Positions 18,386 to 26,545 of a stretch of 33,861 nucleotides of DNA are shown in pieces (positions within the stretch are counted from its first letter, which is position 1; each line of letters starts with the position of its first letter). Both the position numbers and the translations under genes were made by a program. The stretch comes from Hyphomicrobiaceae bacterium (GTDB lineage Bacteria > Pseudomonadota > Alphaproteobacteria > Rhizobiales > Hyphomicrobiaceae). A model generated the notes under the pieces. It did not search any database and was not told the DNA's origin. It saw only the letters and a program-made list of their open reading frames with translations. The stretch is from positions 1 through 33,861 of the forward strand of contig JAJFHG010000001.1 in the NCBI GenBank assembly GCA_021775735.1, in the 5' to 3' direction.

Positions 18386-18858
18386 TAGATTTAAACTTGG
18401 TTTAATCTTATAGAACTGCAAATATATCCTAAAAGTCCCAGGTATTTACCTGGTAAATTAATGTTATTCTTTAATCGCTGCGACACTCTATGTTGGTAAC
18501 CCCCCTTTATATTTCATGAAGAATGTGTTACATAGATGATACATGGGCGAAGCTAAAAGTCTCCGAGCGCCGTTTGAGCCTTGATTGGCGGACGGGCGTG
18601 GCAACAGCGGAGATTCAGGTTGCGAAAACACTACCGAAACTTAGGTGGTAGAGCGAGCAGAGGCGCAACTAGTCCACTGACAAAAGGTGAATGGCTTGAT
18701 CTGGTTTTCCAGACAAGCTCGTGCGCCAGCAGGATAAGCCGAGAACGGGGGGCTGGCTCTCCGTGCTGGGCGGTTTTGTGACGAATGCCTCCGGGAGGAG
18801 GCTCAAGTGGGCGCTGCAGCAAATGTGGCGTGCGTAACAAGAGTGGGACAGAACTCAT
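18386..18858 (+). other. Long leader region before carD
   Basis: This 473 bp has no recognisable gene. It contains TTAAAC-TTG-GTTTAA (18391-18405 core, also readable as TTAA-N7-TTAA), a CCAGGT-ATTT-ACCTGG hairpin (18438-18453), and GCCTCC-GGGA-GGAGGC (18787-18802) close to carD. Open frames here are short and lack ribosome-binding sites. It may hold the fdxA terminator and a long carD 5' leader. Confidence 0.45.
18438..18453 (+). terminator. Possible fdxA terminator hairpin
   Basis: CCAGGT and ACCTGG form a 6-bp stem with an ATTT loop, 53 bp after the fdxA stop. The following sequence is AT-rich but has no continuous T-run. Confidence 0.35.
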
Positions 18859-19908
18859 ATGGCTGAAAAAAAGCAAAAGACAAAGACGGCGGCAAAAAAG
18901 GCGACTAAAAAGGCGCCAGCCTCTTCGACCAAGCGGACTGCGTCTAAGACGACAGCTCGCAAGGCGACGACGGCACGCACCAGTGCTGCCAGCCGGTCTG
19001 CTGCCAAAAAAACCAGCACCGCGGTGAAGAAGGCAACCCCTGCGAAAACTGCGGCTAAGTCTGCGACCAAGTCGGCTGCCAAAGCTAAAACAACTGCGAC
19101 TAAGAAAGCGTCTGTCAAAGAAGCTATGAAGGCGGCACAAGCTAAGTTGGCTGCGGCGTCTGCTTCAAAAGCCAAGGCGAAAACCAAGGCGACTGCGGCT
19201 GCTGCGAAGACGACCGCAAGAGCAGCGCCAAAGGCGGCTGCGAAACCCGCGGTTAAGGCTAAGCCTGTGGCTGCAAAAGCTGCAGCTCAAAAAGCTGCGG
19301 CAGCACTGGTCGCACCGGCAGCATCAGATAAGAAAAAGAAGCCAGCCAATCAACGTCATGGTTTCAAGATCAATGAGTATGTCGTTTACCCGGCACATGG
19401 TGTTGGCAAAATCGTTGGTATTGAAGAGCAAGAGATTGCCGGCATGGCGCTTGAGCTGTTCGTGATCAACTTTGAGAAAGAAAAGCTGACCCTGCGTGTG
19501 CCAACTGGCAAACTGGAAAGCGTCGGTATGCGTAAGCTTGCCGACGAAGCCTTGGTCGCCAAGGGCATGCACGTGCTCAAGGGGCGTGCGCGGGTCAAGC
19601 GGACGATGTGGTCGCGCCGGGCGCAGGAATATATTGCCAAGATCAACTCTGGTGATCTGATCTCTATCGCCGAAGTTGTGCGTGACCTGTATCGTTCAGA
19701 AGCTCAGCCTGAGCAGTCATATTCTGAGCGTCAGCTTTACGAAGATGCTCTGGATCGTATGGCGCGGGAACTGGCTGCTGTTGAAAAGCTGGACGAGCGT
19801 GGCGCTGTTCAACGCATTGTCGAGGTGTTGTCCAAAAGCGCACGTGGTCGCCGGATAGCCGAAGAAGAAGCTGAGGCTGCTGAGGCATCAGCAGCGTCTG
19901 CTGCCTAA
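18859..19908 (+). CDS. carD: CarD/CdnL-family transcription factor with histone-H1-like N-terminal extension
   Basis: Predicted RNA polymerase-binding regulator that stabilises open promoter complexes. The C-terminal 183 residues (167-349) are a complete CarD/CdnL protein. The RNAP-interacting Tudor-like domain starts HGFKINEYVVYPAHGVGKIVGIEE. The helical DNA-binding domain follows, with the conserved Trp in RTMWSRRAQEY and DLYRSEAQPEQSYSERQLYEDAL. The N-terminal 166 residues are unusual: by my count 61 Ala, 40 Lys and only three acidic residues, in AAKKA/TAKKAT-like repeats resembling the histone H1 tail and bacterial H1-like proteins. Alphaproteobacterial CarD is usually about 170-190 aa without this. 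The ATG at 18859 opens the frame and only a weak GGGAC precedes it. A terminator follows 53 bp after the stop. Confidence 0.9.
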   Translation: MAEKKQKTKTAAKKATKKAPASSTKRTASKTTARKATTARTSAASRSAAKKTSTAVKKATPAKTAAKSATKSAAKAKTTATKKASVKEAMKAAQAKLAAASASKAKAKTKATAAAAKTTARAAPKAAAKPAVKAKPVAAKAAAQKAAAALVAPAASDKKKKPANQRHGFKINEYVVYPAHGVGKIVGIEEQEIAGMALELFVINFEKEKLTLRVPTGKLESVGMRKLADEALVAKGMHVLKGRARVKRTMWSRRAQEYIAKINSGDLISIAEVVRDLYRSEAQPEQSYSERQLYEDALDRMARELAAVEKLDERGAVQRIVEVLSKSARGRRIAEEEAEAAEASAASAA

Positions 19909-19951
19909 CAAACTCAGGCGCATGGGCTGACTAACAAGCCAACCCGTTGCA

Positions 19952-20983
19952 TCACAATTTTAAAGCGTTCGGTGCTGACCGTGCCGGACGCTTTTTTTTG
20001 CCTCGTTTGATGCGCGGTCCAGTGAGCTGTTGTTTCCTCTGCCAATGCAGTTGAGCGTCAGGTGATGCACCTGATAGTGCTGGCGGATGATCAGACGGAC
20101 CGTCTGTTTCAGCCGGCTCAAGCAATTCAATTAAGCCGGGGTGAGCAAGTTTTATGTAGGGTCCGTTGTTGCGCTCAATCCATCCGCGCACACGAACGCG
20201 GCTGCCTTTGAGGGCGATGATGTCTGCTAAGGAGTACTGCGTGCCGTGTAAGGCGCGTTTGGGCAACGCTGCAGTGAAATCTTGCTTCCAGTTGCGGCCA
20301 AAATTCAGGTAGATTTTGCTTTTCACCACGGCAACATCAGCGATTATCCCAGAAACGATTTCGAAGCGATGGCGGCGTTTGCCAAGCAGCCAACCGGCTG
20401 GTTCTGGTTTTAACACTCGATAGTGACGGAGACGCCAAACCCCGCGTGCTGGATCGCGTGCAAGACGTTCGTGCCCGATAAGTTCTGCAACACATGCGGT
20501 GTTGCCTGGCAGGACATAAGCGCGGGCATGGCCATGGGCCAGCAATTCTCCCTGCACCCAAAACCGCTGCCCGTTGTGCCAGACAAATACGTGGGCCATC
20601 CATCGACCGTATCGGTCTTGGCGGCGGCGATCAAAGGCAAGGGTCACCTCACGGCCGTCGACCAGTTTTTTGAGAGCCTCTCGTGCCCGACGTTCAGGTG
20701 GCCATGCTGTGGTTTGTGTTGTGGCATTGCTTGTCGTGAGCGGCGGTCTGGGACCAAGTGTACCCAGCAGACGTACTTTGCGACCGTCAGCCAACCGCAA
20801 TGTTTCGCTATTTTCCACACCCACTATACTGAGCCGTGGTCCCGCTTCAAGAAGGCATGTGTTGCGTTGTGTTTTTTGTTTTTCGCGCTGGGCAACAGGA
20901 CTTGTGACGGCAAGAAATTGAGCGCCAACAACGATCAGCAGTGTGCCAGCCCATAGTGCGTTTGCGTTCCTCCAAATGCGCAT
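19952..20983 (-). CDS. Exported SNase-like (thermonuclease-fold) protein, catalytic positions substituted
   Basis: A 343-aa protein with an N-terminal hydrophobic segment (about 9-30: ALWAGTLLIVVGAQFLAVTSPV), a signal peptide or membrane anchor. It carries an SNase/OB-fold domain (about 50-185): KVRLLGTLGPR, RRAREALKKLVDGREVTL, DRYGRWMAHVFV, then LLAHGHARAYV and ARGVWR. The DRYGR arginine (127), equivalent to Arg87 of staphylococcal nuclease, and Arg71 (Arg35) are present. The usual Asp40 and Glu43 positions (the D and E of a VDTPE-like motif) read Leu76 and Arg79, so normal nuclease activity is doubtful. A C-terminal OB-like region and a basic tail follow. It lies 71 bp downstream of the RTX gene on the same strand. 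The carD terminator overlaps its 3' end. Confidence 0.8.
   Translation of the reverse strand: MRIWRNANALWAGTLLIVVGAQFLAVTSPVAQREKQKTQRNTCLLEAGPRLSIVGVENSETLRLADGRKVRLLGTLGPRPPLTTSNATTQTTAWPPERRAREALKKLVDGREVTLAFDRRRQDRYGRWMAHVFVWHNGQRFWVQGELLAHGHARAYVLPGNTACVAELIGHERLARDPARGVWRLRHYRVLKPEPAGWLLGKRRHRFEIVSGIIADVAVVKSKIYLNFGRNWKQDFTAALPKRALHGTQYSLADIIALKGSRVRVRGWIERNNGPYIKLAHPGLIELLEPAETDGPSDHPPALSGASPDAQLHWQRKQQLTGPRIKRGKKKRPARSAPNALKL
19962..19998 (+). terminator. Rho-independent terminator of carD, inside the opposite-strand nuclease gene
   Basis: AAAGCGTTCGG (19962-19972) pairs with CCGGACGCTTT (19984-19994; one G-U pair), followed by a continuing T-run. It encodes the last codons of the SNase-like gene on the other strand. 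Confidence 0.85.
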
Positions 20984-21054
20984 GGCTGCTAATCCTACGT
21001 CGCAAGAGACCGAAGCATGTGCGCGAGTGCAGCGCGCGATGCGGAAAAAGGGAC

Positions 21055-24000
21055 TTAAGCAAAGTTGAAGTGGCTCTCATCAATTTGCGCCAAGCGGGTG
21101 TTGTGCAATGTAAGGACGTCATTGTTACCAAAGTCGAAGATAACATTGCCGTTGGCTTCGCTGGCATGATCAAGCACGTCTTCGAGTGACTCAACACCTG
21201 CAATATCAAGTTCAATACGATCGGCTTGAGACCGATGCCACCACCGCCATCCAAAATTGCTCGTCGTGAAATCTGTTATGGTGTCGGTTCCATCACCTTG
21301 GCTGAACGCAAATGTGTCGTTTCCATAGCCACCAGAGAGCTGGTCTGATCCTGTGCCACCTGCCAGATGATCGTTGCCAAATCCGCCACGCAGGACGTCA
21401 TCGCCACCTTGGCCATCTGCTGTCAGCCTTCGCCAGTATGCCGTGATTGTGTCGTCATGGGAGGACCCCAACACAGTCTCAATCGATCTCAAATGGTCAC
21501 CATCGGCATGACCACCCTGCCCCCAGCCAAACCGAAAGAACGTGAGCGTGATTGCCTCTGGTGACGCAGAGTAATCAACCGTGTCATTGCCGCGTCCACC
21601 GCGCATGACATCTCGGCCTTCACCGCCAAGGAAGGTGTCGTCGCCACGACGACCCCTCATGATGTCGTTGCCGGCCAGACCGTCAAAAACATCGACATCA
21701 CGCGTGCCGACCAACCGGTCATTGTTGGGCGTTCCTATAATGGTTGCATCTGTTGCTGGATCAGGGTCGGCAATCACGGTCAGGCTGGCATTTGCCGTTG
21801 CACTGCCGCCTGCGCCATCAGTGATGGAGTAGTCAAATGATGCTGCGCCTGAAAAACCTACTGCTGGTGTGAACGCAACATCTCCTGAAGCGGTGAGGCC
21901 AACGCTTCCATTTTGCGCGTTGCTAACGCTGTTGATTGTAAGGCTATCGCCATCCACATCCCGGTCATTGGCTAATAAATCAGCCGCTGAAATGACGATA
22001 CTTTCGTCTTGGTTGGTTTCAAAATTTCCATCAGATTGGGCAGTGGGCGCATCATTGACAGGCGCAATGGTGAGATCAAAATCAATTGTTCTTTCAGTTT
22101 GACCGTCACTGACAACCGCCTGCAGGCTGAATGCGCCGATAAAGTTTTCTGGTGGTGTGCCAGAGAAGGTTTCGGTATGCGTATCGAAAGTCAGCCATGC
22201 TGGCAGAGGTCCACCTGAGGCCAGCCGTGCGGTTAAGGTGACAGCGTCGCCGTCGGGGTCAGAATAGAGGTTAGCAGGCAGCTTGAAGCTCCAGCTTGCA
22301 TCTTCTTCGCTGGTTTGTGTGACTATGGTGCCAACGCTCGGAGCACGGTTAGGGTAAAGTACAATGCCGGTTTCAGCCGTGTCTTGACCGCCTTGCCCGT
22401 CAGAAACAGTATAGGTCAGAGTTGTGAAGACCTCGACGGCGGCGCCCGTTGTGAGCACAATGTCGCCATTGCTATCGAGGCTTGAGACAATATCAGAACT
22501 GCTCGATGAGACGGCTGTGATTGAAAGTGGATCACCATCATAGTCACTGTCGTTTGCAAGGAGTTGATCTGCAGACAAGAGTGTGTTGGGGCCGCGGAAC
22601 GTAAAAGTATCGTCGTTCGTCGCTTGCGGGGCTTCGTTTATAATAGGGCCAACCAGGGAAACAATTGCGTCAATCTCCACGCGGGTCCAATTTTCTGCCC
22701 CTGAGATCGCAACGTGATCAATCCCGGTATTGTGACCGGTTCCATCAAAGTAATCGATCACTTCGATGCGCCCGCCCTGATTGAAGGAAATAATCAAGTC
22801 ATCAGTTGTGTCCTGACGTCTGAAGAATGAGACGTCTTCTGCGCTCATGCCATCAAGGCTCAGTCGGTCAAAATCGGTGTCTGAGCCAATATCGAGTATT
22901 TGATCATTGCCGTCGCCAGCAACGTAGATATAGGTGTCGCTTCCAGTCCCGCCAACGAGAACGTCGTCTCCAGCTTCGCCGAGCAACACGTCATCGCCTG
23001 CCAGACCAGTGAGTGTATTGGCAGCTTCATTTCCGATGAGTGTGTTGCGCAGGGCATTGCCGGTGCCATCGAGTGTCGTTGCAATCAAAGACGTGCGCAA
23101 TAATAATTGCACTGATGCGACGGTTGTTGGACTGACTAGGGTAAGATTTTCAACATTGTTCGGTAAAATATAGGAGACAGAGGACGTGATGGTATCGACG
23201 CCTGCGCCAACAGCTTCAGAAATGCTATCTCCAAGATTGTCGACAACATAGCTATCGTTGCCATCGCCACCGGTCATGGTGTCCGATCCCGCGCCACCAT
23301 TCAGAACATCATCCCCCTCGCCGGTGGTCAGTGTGTCATCGCCTCCAAGTCCCGACACATCCTGGCTATTGACCGATGCGGTGATGATCACGTCGTCGAG
23401 AGACGAGCCGATGACGATGTCAGGAGCCGCGGGTGGAGCATCTTCGTCAGGCTCATAAGTTGGCGCATCAGGCCTTGGATCTAGCGGTGCGGTAAGACTG
23501 CCAAAATTAGTCAAAATGTTGATATTGTTATCCCAATTTGGGAATACACTGCCCGTGTAGTCACCATGAGACACGGAATAATCAAAGTCTTCAGCTTCGC
23601 CGATGTCATAAAAGTTGATCCCGAGGTCACCCTCTTGGAAATCCGCCACTCGGATGATTGTTTCTGAATCAATATCTAAAAGGTTTGCGGTGTAGGTAAA
23701 GCTTGATCCATTGTTTCCGATCTCTTCAAATTCAGCACCGATTCCAGAAAACACATGAATAAGAAGGTCAGTGCCATCCCGGTCGAATGAAATACCACCG
23801 GCAAAATCAACGACGCCCTGTGTTTCATTGTCTGCAAAAAAACGATCATTATTGAGTTGTGGCGTGAAGGTAAAAACACCATTGTCTTGTGTTGCCTGAG
23901 ATAGTGGCCCCTCGTTTTGCGGCAAATCGGAAAATGCGTGTTCACCGTCAAATTGTGAAATGGCACCGAGGATAGGGAAGAGAGAAGCCCCGTCAAACGG

Positions 24001-25428
24001 TGCATAAGTCTGGTTGAAGAAATTATACGATGCAAATAAGCGATCACCAGCCTCCGCATCGTTGATAACGAGTTCGTTTATGCCGTTGGTAAAATCAGAC
24101 AGCTCAGCAATGACAAATGTGTCGTTTCCCCCGCCGCCATTTGCGAATGTCAGTCCATGTCCGATAACAATCGTATCATTGCCATCGCCACCGTTAATTT
24201 CGATATCATAGCCATCTGGGCTGCGTGGATCGAATGCAGTTATCTGGCGCGCATCAATCAGGTCATCACCTTGACCACCTTCAAAGCCTCTGATGTCCCA
24301 TCCGAGGTAGGCTTCGTCGTTTTGCTCTGAGCCTACGATCCACTCTGCAGAGTCGAGCCAAATGCCAATATCACTATCGGGTTTGCTTTGCGCACGAGCG
24401 AAAACAAAATCTGAGTTGGTTGCGGCAACGAAATGGATCGCGCCATCTGCTTCTGAAAAATCAATGGTGTCGCCATCATCAAGTGACGATTGATCGCCAA
24501 GCTCTAGAACAATACTTTCGTTGAGGAGTGCTAATCCTTCGCCAAGATTTACGACGTCGCTCGCAGACCCCCATTTTATTTTTTCAATTGAAAGAAGGTG
24601 ATCCTCTCCTGTCTGATGCGTCGCGATGATGTCAGCACTCTTGTGGGGAATGCGGGATGTATTGATTTCAAGACTAACCTCACCAATACCATCATAGTTC
24701 AGCGTATCAATGCCATCGCGGGCGTAATCAAGGCGGGTCTGACCCCCATGGTAGGTGTGGTTACCTTGCGACCAATGGATTTCGTCGTTCCCAACACCGC
24801 CCGAAATGCGTTCGTATTTTTCGTTGGTATCTGAGCCATGGAAAGTGTCATCGCCAAACCCACCGACCAGATTGACGAACGTGCTTTCTATACGCAGAAC
24901 GTCGTCACCGGATGTGCCAAGTAACGTCTGCCAACCGTTGGTACGTCCAATGCCATGGGGCAGGTTGTTGGCAATCTCAATTCCTATCGAATATAGCAAC
25001 GTCGCGATTACTGATGAAGAATTGATGTTGAACAAATAACGGCTTGCTATGAGTTGCGCTTGATAGGGCAGCTCTTGACTGTCTATGTCCCGAGCAAGAG
25101 CTGCCATGAATTGCCATTGCACCTGTGGATCACCGATAACCGGTAAGACCCGAGACCCGCGCGATCCAGGTGTTCCAATTTCTGCGATAAGAGCAGCTCC
25201 GGTTTTACCGGAATTGAGGTCTGGAAGTGTTGCTGTGCCGCTGCCGCCAAGGGTGCTCAAAACTGGTGAAGTTGGAGGGCCACTTAAGGCGCCTTCAATG
25301 GCTAGCCATTCATCTTGCGGGTAGGTCGAGTTGGTGATGATATCTGGCTCGAGCACCAGATGCATGTGGTCGAACCCTTGTACTTCCAAGCCGTTAATTG
25401 GCACACGTTCAATGCGAAGTTGCGGCAT
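21055..25428 (-). CDS. Large RTX calcium-binding protein, predicted type I secretion substrate (1457 aa)
   Basis: A predicted secreted RTX protein without a signal peptide. Residues 1-168 form a separate N-terminal domain (GFDHMHLVLEPD; NINSSSVIATLLYSIGI). Glycine-rich nonapeptide blocks (GGxGxDxux) occur at about 171-216, 383-440, 672-730, 790-840, 1230-1285 and 1318-1380. A hemolysin-type calcium-binding-related domain covers about 853-918 (DDLIISFNQGGRIEVIDYF). Cadherin-like domains lie at about 933-1025 and 1125-1220 (LLANDSDYDGDPLSI; LLANDRDVDGDSLTI), with an Ig/dystroglycan-like domain at 1028-1123. The C-terminus (GNVIFDFGNNDVLTLHNTRL, then HFNFA) is a type I secretion signal of the serralysin kind. 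AAAGGGAA precedes the ATG. No ABC/MFP/TolC exporter genes are in the window. Adhesion or matrix function is inferred, not shown. Confidence 0.88.
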   Translation of the reverse strand: MPQLRIERVPINGLEVQGFDHMHLVLEPDIITNSTYPQDEWLAIEGALSGPPTSPVLSTLGGSGTATLPDLNSGKTGAALIAEIGTPGSRGSRVLPVIGDPQVQWQFMAALARDIDSQELPYQAQLIASRYLFNINSSSVIATLLYSIGIEIANNLPHGIGRTNGWQTLLGTSGDDVLRIESTFVNLVGGFGDDTFHGSDTNEKYERISGGVGNDEIHWSQGNHTYHGGQTRLDYARDGIDTLNYDGIGEVSLEINTSRIPHKSADIIATHQTGEDHLLSIEKIKWGSASDVVNLGEGLALLNESIVLELGDQSSLDDGDTIDFSEADGAIHFVAATNSDFVFARAQSKPDSDIGIWLDSAEWIVGSEQNDEAYLGWDIRGFEGGQGDDLIDARQITAFDPRSPDGYDIEINGGDGNDTIVIGHGLTFANGGGGNDTFVIAELSDFTNGINELVINDAEAGDRLFASYNFFNQTYAPFDGASLFPILGAISQFDGEHAFSDLPQNEGPLSQATQDNGVFTFTPQLNNDRFFADNETQGVVDFAGGISFDRDGTDLLIHVFSGIGAEFEEIGNNGSSFTYTANLLDIDSETIIRVADFQEGDLGINFYDIGEAEDFDYSVSHGDYTGSVFPNWDNNINILTNFGSLTAPLDPRPDAPTYEPDEDAPPAAPDIVIGSSLDDVIITASVNSQDVSGLGGDDTLTTGEGDDVLNGGAGSDTMTGGDGNDSYVVDNLGDSISEAVGAGVDTITSSVSYILPNNVENLTLVSPTTVASVQLLLRTSLIATTLDGTGNALRNTLIGNEAANTLTGLAGDDVLLGEAGDDVLVGGTGSDTYIYVAGDGNDQILDIGSDTDFDRLSLDGMSAEDVSFFRRQDTTDDLIISFNQGGRIEVIDYFDGTGHNTGIDHVAISGAENWTRVEIDAIVSLVGPIINEAPQATNDDTFTFRGPNTLLSADQLLANDSDYDGDPLSITAVSSSSSDIVSSLDSNGDIVLTTGAAVEVFTTLTYTVSDGQGGQDTAETGIVLYPNRAPSVGTIVTQTSEEDASWSFKLPANLYSDPDGDAVTLTARLASGGPLPAWLTFDTHTETFSGTPPENFIGAFSLQAVVSDGQTERTIDFDLTIAPVNDAPTAQSDGNFETNQDESIVISAADLLANDRDVDGDSLTINSVSNAQNGSVGLTASGDVAFTPAVGFSGAASFDYSITDGAGGSATANASLTVIADPDPATDATIIGTPNNDRLVGTRDVDVFDGLAGNDIMRGRRGDDTFLGGEGRDVMRGGRGNDTVDYSASPEAITLTFFRFGWGQGGHADGDHLRSIETVLGSSHDDTITAYWRRLTADGQGGDDVLRGGFGNDHLAGGTGSDQLSGGYGNDTFAFSQGDGTDTITDFTTSNFGWRWWHRSQADRIELDIAGVESLEDVLDHASEANGNVIFDFGNNDVLTLHNTRLAQIDESHFNFA

Positions 25429-26010
25429 CGGACGTTCCCTTTACAAATAAAACAAATCTCAATTTTTTAAATCACCTGCACGGCTTTAAAATCACCAGTC
25501 GCCAGGGCGCCGTCTAAAATTACCGGCGCGAGCAAAACGTTAAGGTTGTATTTACCAAATTGCAACTCCTGCTTGTGCTGCAATGGAGACCACTCGCTGC
25601 AAATGTTAAGCAGGAGGATCAGTGTGGTCGTTTTGATCCGGTCGGCCAAAATAAAAAAAGGCTATAAAAGCAGTGGCTTATGAAGAGTTTGGTGCGCGGA
25701 CAAGCAGGTTTTCTCGCACCGAGTTGACCGGTTTGAGCCGTCATAGGTGGCTCGAAGAGCCGACTTCAGACCTGTTCCAGCAAAGTTAGACGGGGCCAGA
25801 ACCACGTCAGGTGGGCTTAAAAAGATGGTCTACAACCTAGAGCCGAGAAATGTGTCTGCGGACTGTCATCATGGGGATTGGTCCCTGTGTGTTGACGGGG
25901 AGCCGCACACACAGAGAAATTATTGGTGTTAACGACAGATAGGCGTCATACAACCGGCATGTCAGATAAACTGACAAACAATCAGTTTGGTCGGGTCCTG
26001 GGAGGAAACA
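25429..26010. other. Divergent intergenic region upstream of the RTX gene
   Basis: No gene is supported in this 582 bp. It should contain the promoters of the RTX gene (minus) and the four-helix membrane protein (plus). Visible structure: a GGCTC-GAA-GAGCC hairpin near 25750 and an AAACTGA/TCAGTTT inverted repeat at 25968-25988. A minus-strand open frame at 25467-25649 lacks a proper start. Confidence 0.5.
25968..25988 (+). promoter_or_regulatory. Operator-like inverted repeat before the four-helix membrane protein
   Basis: AAACTGA (25968-25974) and TCAGTTT (25982-25988) are perfect arms with a 7-bp spacer. They end 12 bp before the GGAGG of the next gene, where a repressor or an RNA hairpin could act on initiation. 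Confidence 0.4.
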
Positions 26011-26457
26011 ATGCAAGGCAGTTCATTGAAGAGCATTATTTTGGGGTTTTTGGCAGGCGTTATCGCCACGCTCACCGTTCACGAGGCGCTCAAATGTTTG
26101 CTGGTCGATTCGGGTTATTTAACCGCGACGCCCTGGGACATGACCCCAATGGGACCATTTGATTTGCCAAAACTTGCCAGTCTTGCGTTGTGGGGTGGCC
26201 TTTGGGGATCAATTCTCAGTTTGATTTTTGGCAATGTACCAACGGGATCGATGACGCTGCGAGGCGCATTGTTTGGCATCATTGGTCCAGCCTTGCTCGG
26301 TGCGTTTTTGTGGATCCCGTTGATCAACGGTCAAGCACCGTTTTATGATGGCGAGCCTACAATGATTGCTGCTGCACTGGTCATCCTCACCGGTTTTGGC
26401 GCTGCGACGGCATGGCTTTACGGCTTCTTCACATCCGGTTGTCGCCTACCGTAGCAA
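26011..26457 (+). CDS. Four-helix integral membrane protein of unknown function (147 aa)
   Basis: Four predicted transmembrane segments: about residues 8-30 (SIILGFLAGVIATLTVHEAL), 54-74 (KLASLALWGGLWGSILSLIFG), 82-105 (TLRGALFGIIGPALLGAFLW) and 117-140 (TMIAAALVILTGFGAATAW). A conserved-looking periplasmic or cytosolic loop PWDMTPMGPFDLP separates the first two. Similar proteins with the GFIAGVIATLTFH and PPWSMTP patterns occur in many alphaproteobacteria with no known role. The ATG at 26011 is preceded by GGAGGAAAC, a strong ribosome-binding site, so the in-frame TTG at 25987 is rejected. It stands alone on the plus strand between two minus-strand genes and ends before a long palindrome. 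Confidence 0.78.
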
Positions 26458-26509
26458 TTCAGCAGACACTGATCCTTCGAGCACAAATCTCGAAAAGACA
26501 GACACCGTA

Positions 26510-26545
26510 AGAACACCCTGCGTTTGATCAAACGCAGGGTGTTCT
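26510..26545. terminator. Perfect 36-bp palindrome between convergent genes
   Basis: Eighteen bases starting AGAACACCC (26510) are exactly mirrored by the complement ending GGGTGTTCT (26545), giving a spacer-free palindrome; as RNA it would form a stem of about 16 bp with a GATC loop. It covers the last two bases of the TAG stop of the minus-strand gene. T-runs are lacking on both sides, so it may act as a terminator or an RNA 3'-end stabiliser. Confidence 0.6.

Noticed and set aside
18631-19140. 169-aa minus-strand frame opposite the carD extension
   Set aside because: It is the Arg/Leu-rich mirror of the Lys/Ala repeats and has no start signal.
21055-23400. Recurring short repeats that might look like a CRISPR array or satellite DNA
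   Set aside because: They are codons for RTX nonapeptides in one long open frame with irregular spacing and no unique spacers.
25467-25649. 60-aa minus-strand open frame just upstream of the RTX gene
   Set aside because: It starts at a TTG after an A/T-rich run with no ribosome-binding site and resembles no family I know; left as intergenic.
26510-26545. FNR/FixK box inside the 36-bp palindrome (TTTGATCAAA centre)
   Set aside because: The half sites lack the 4-bp spacer of TTGAT-N4-ATCAA.
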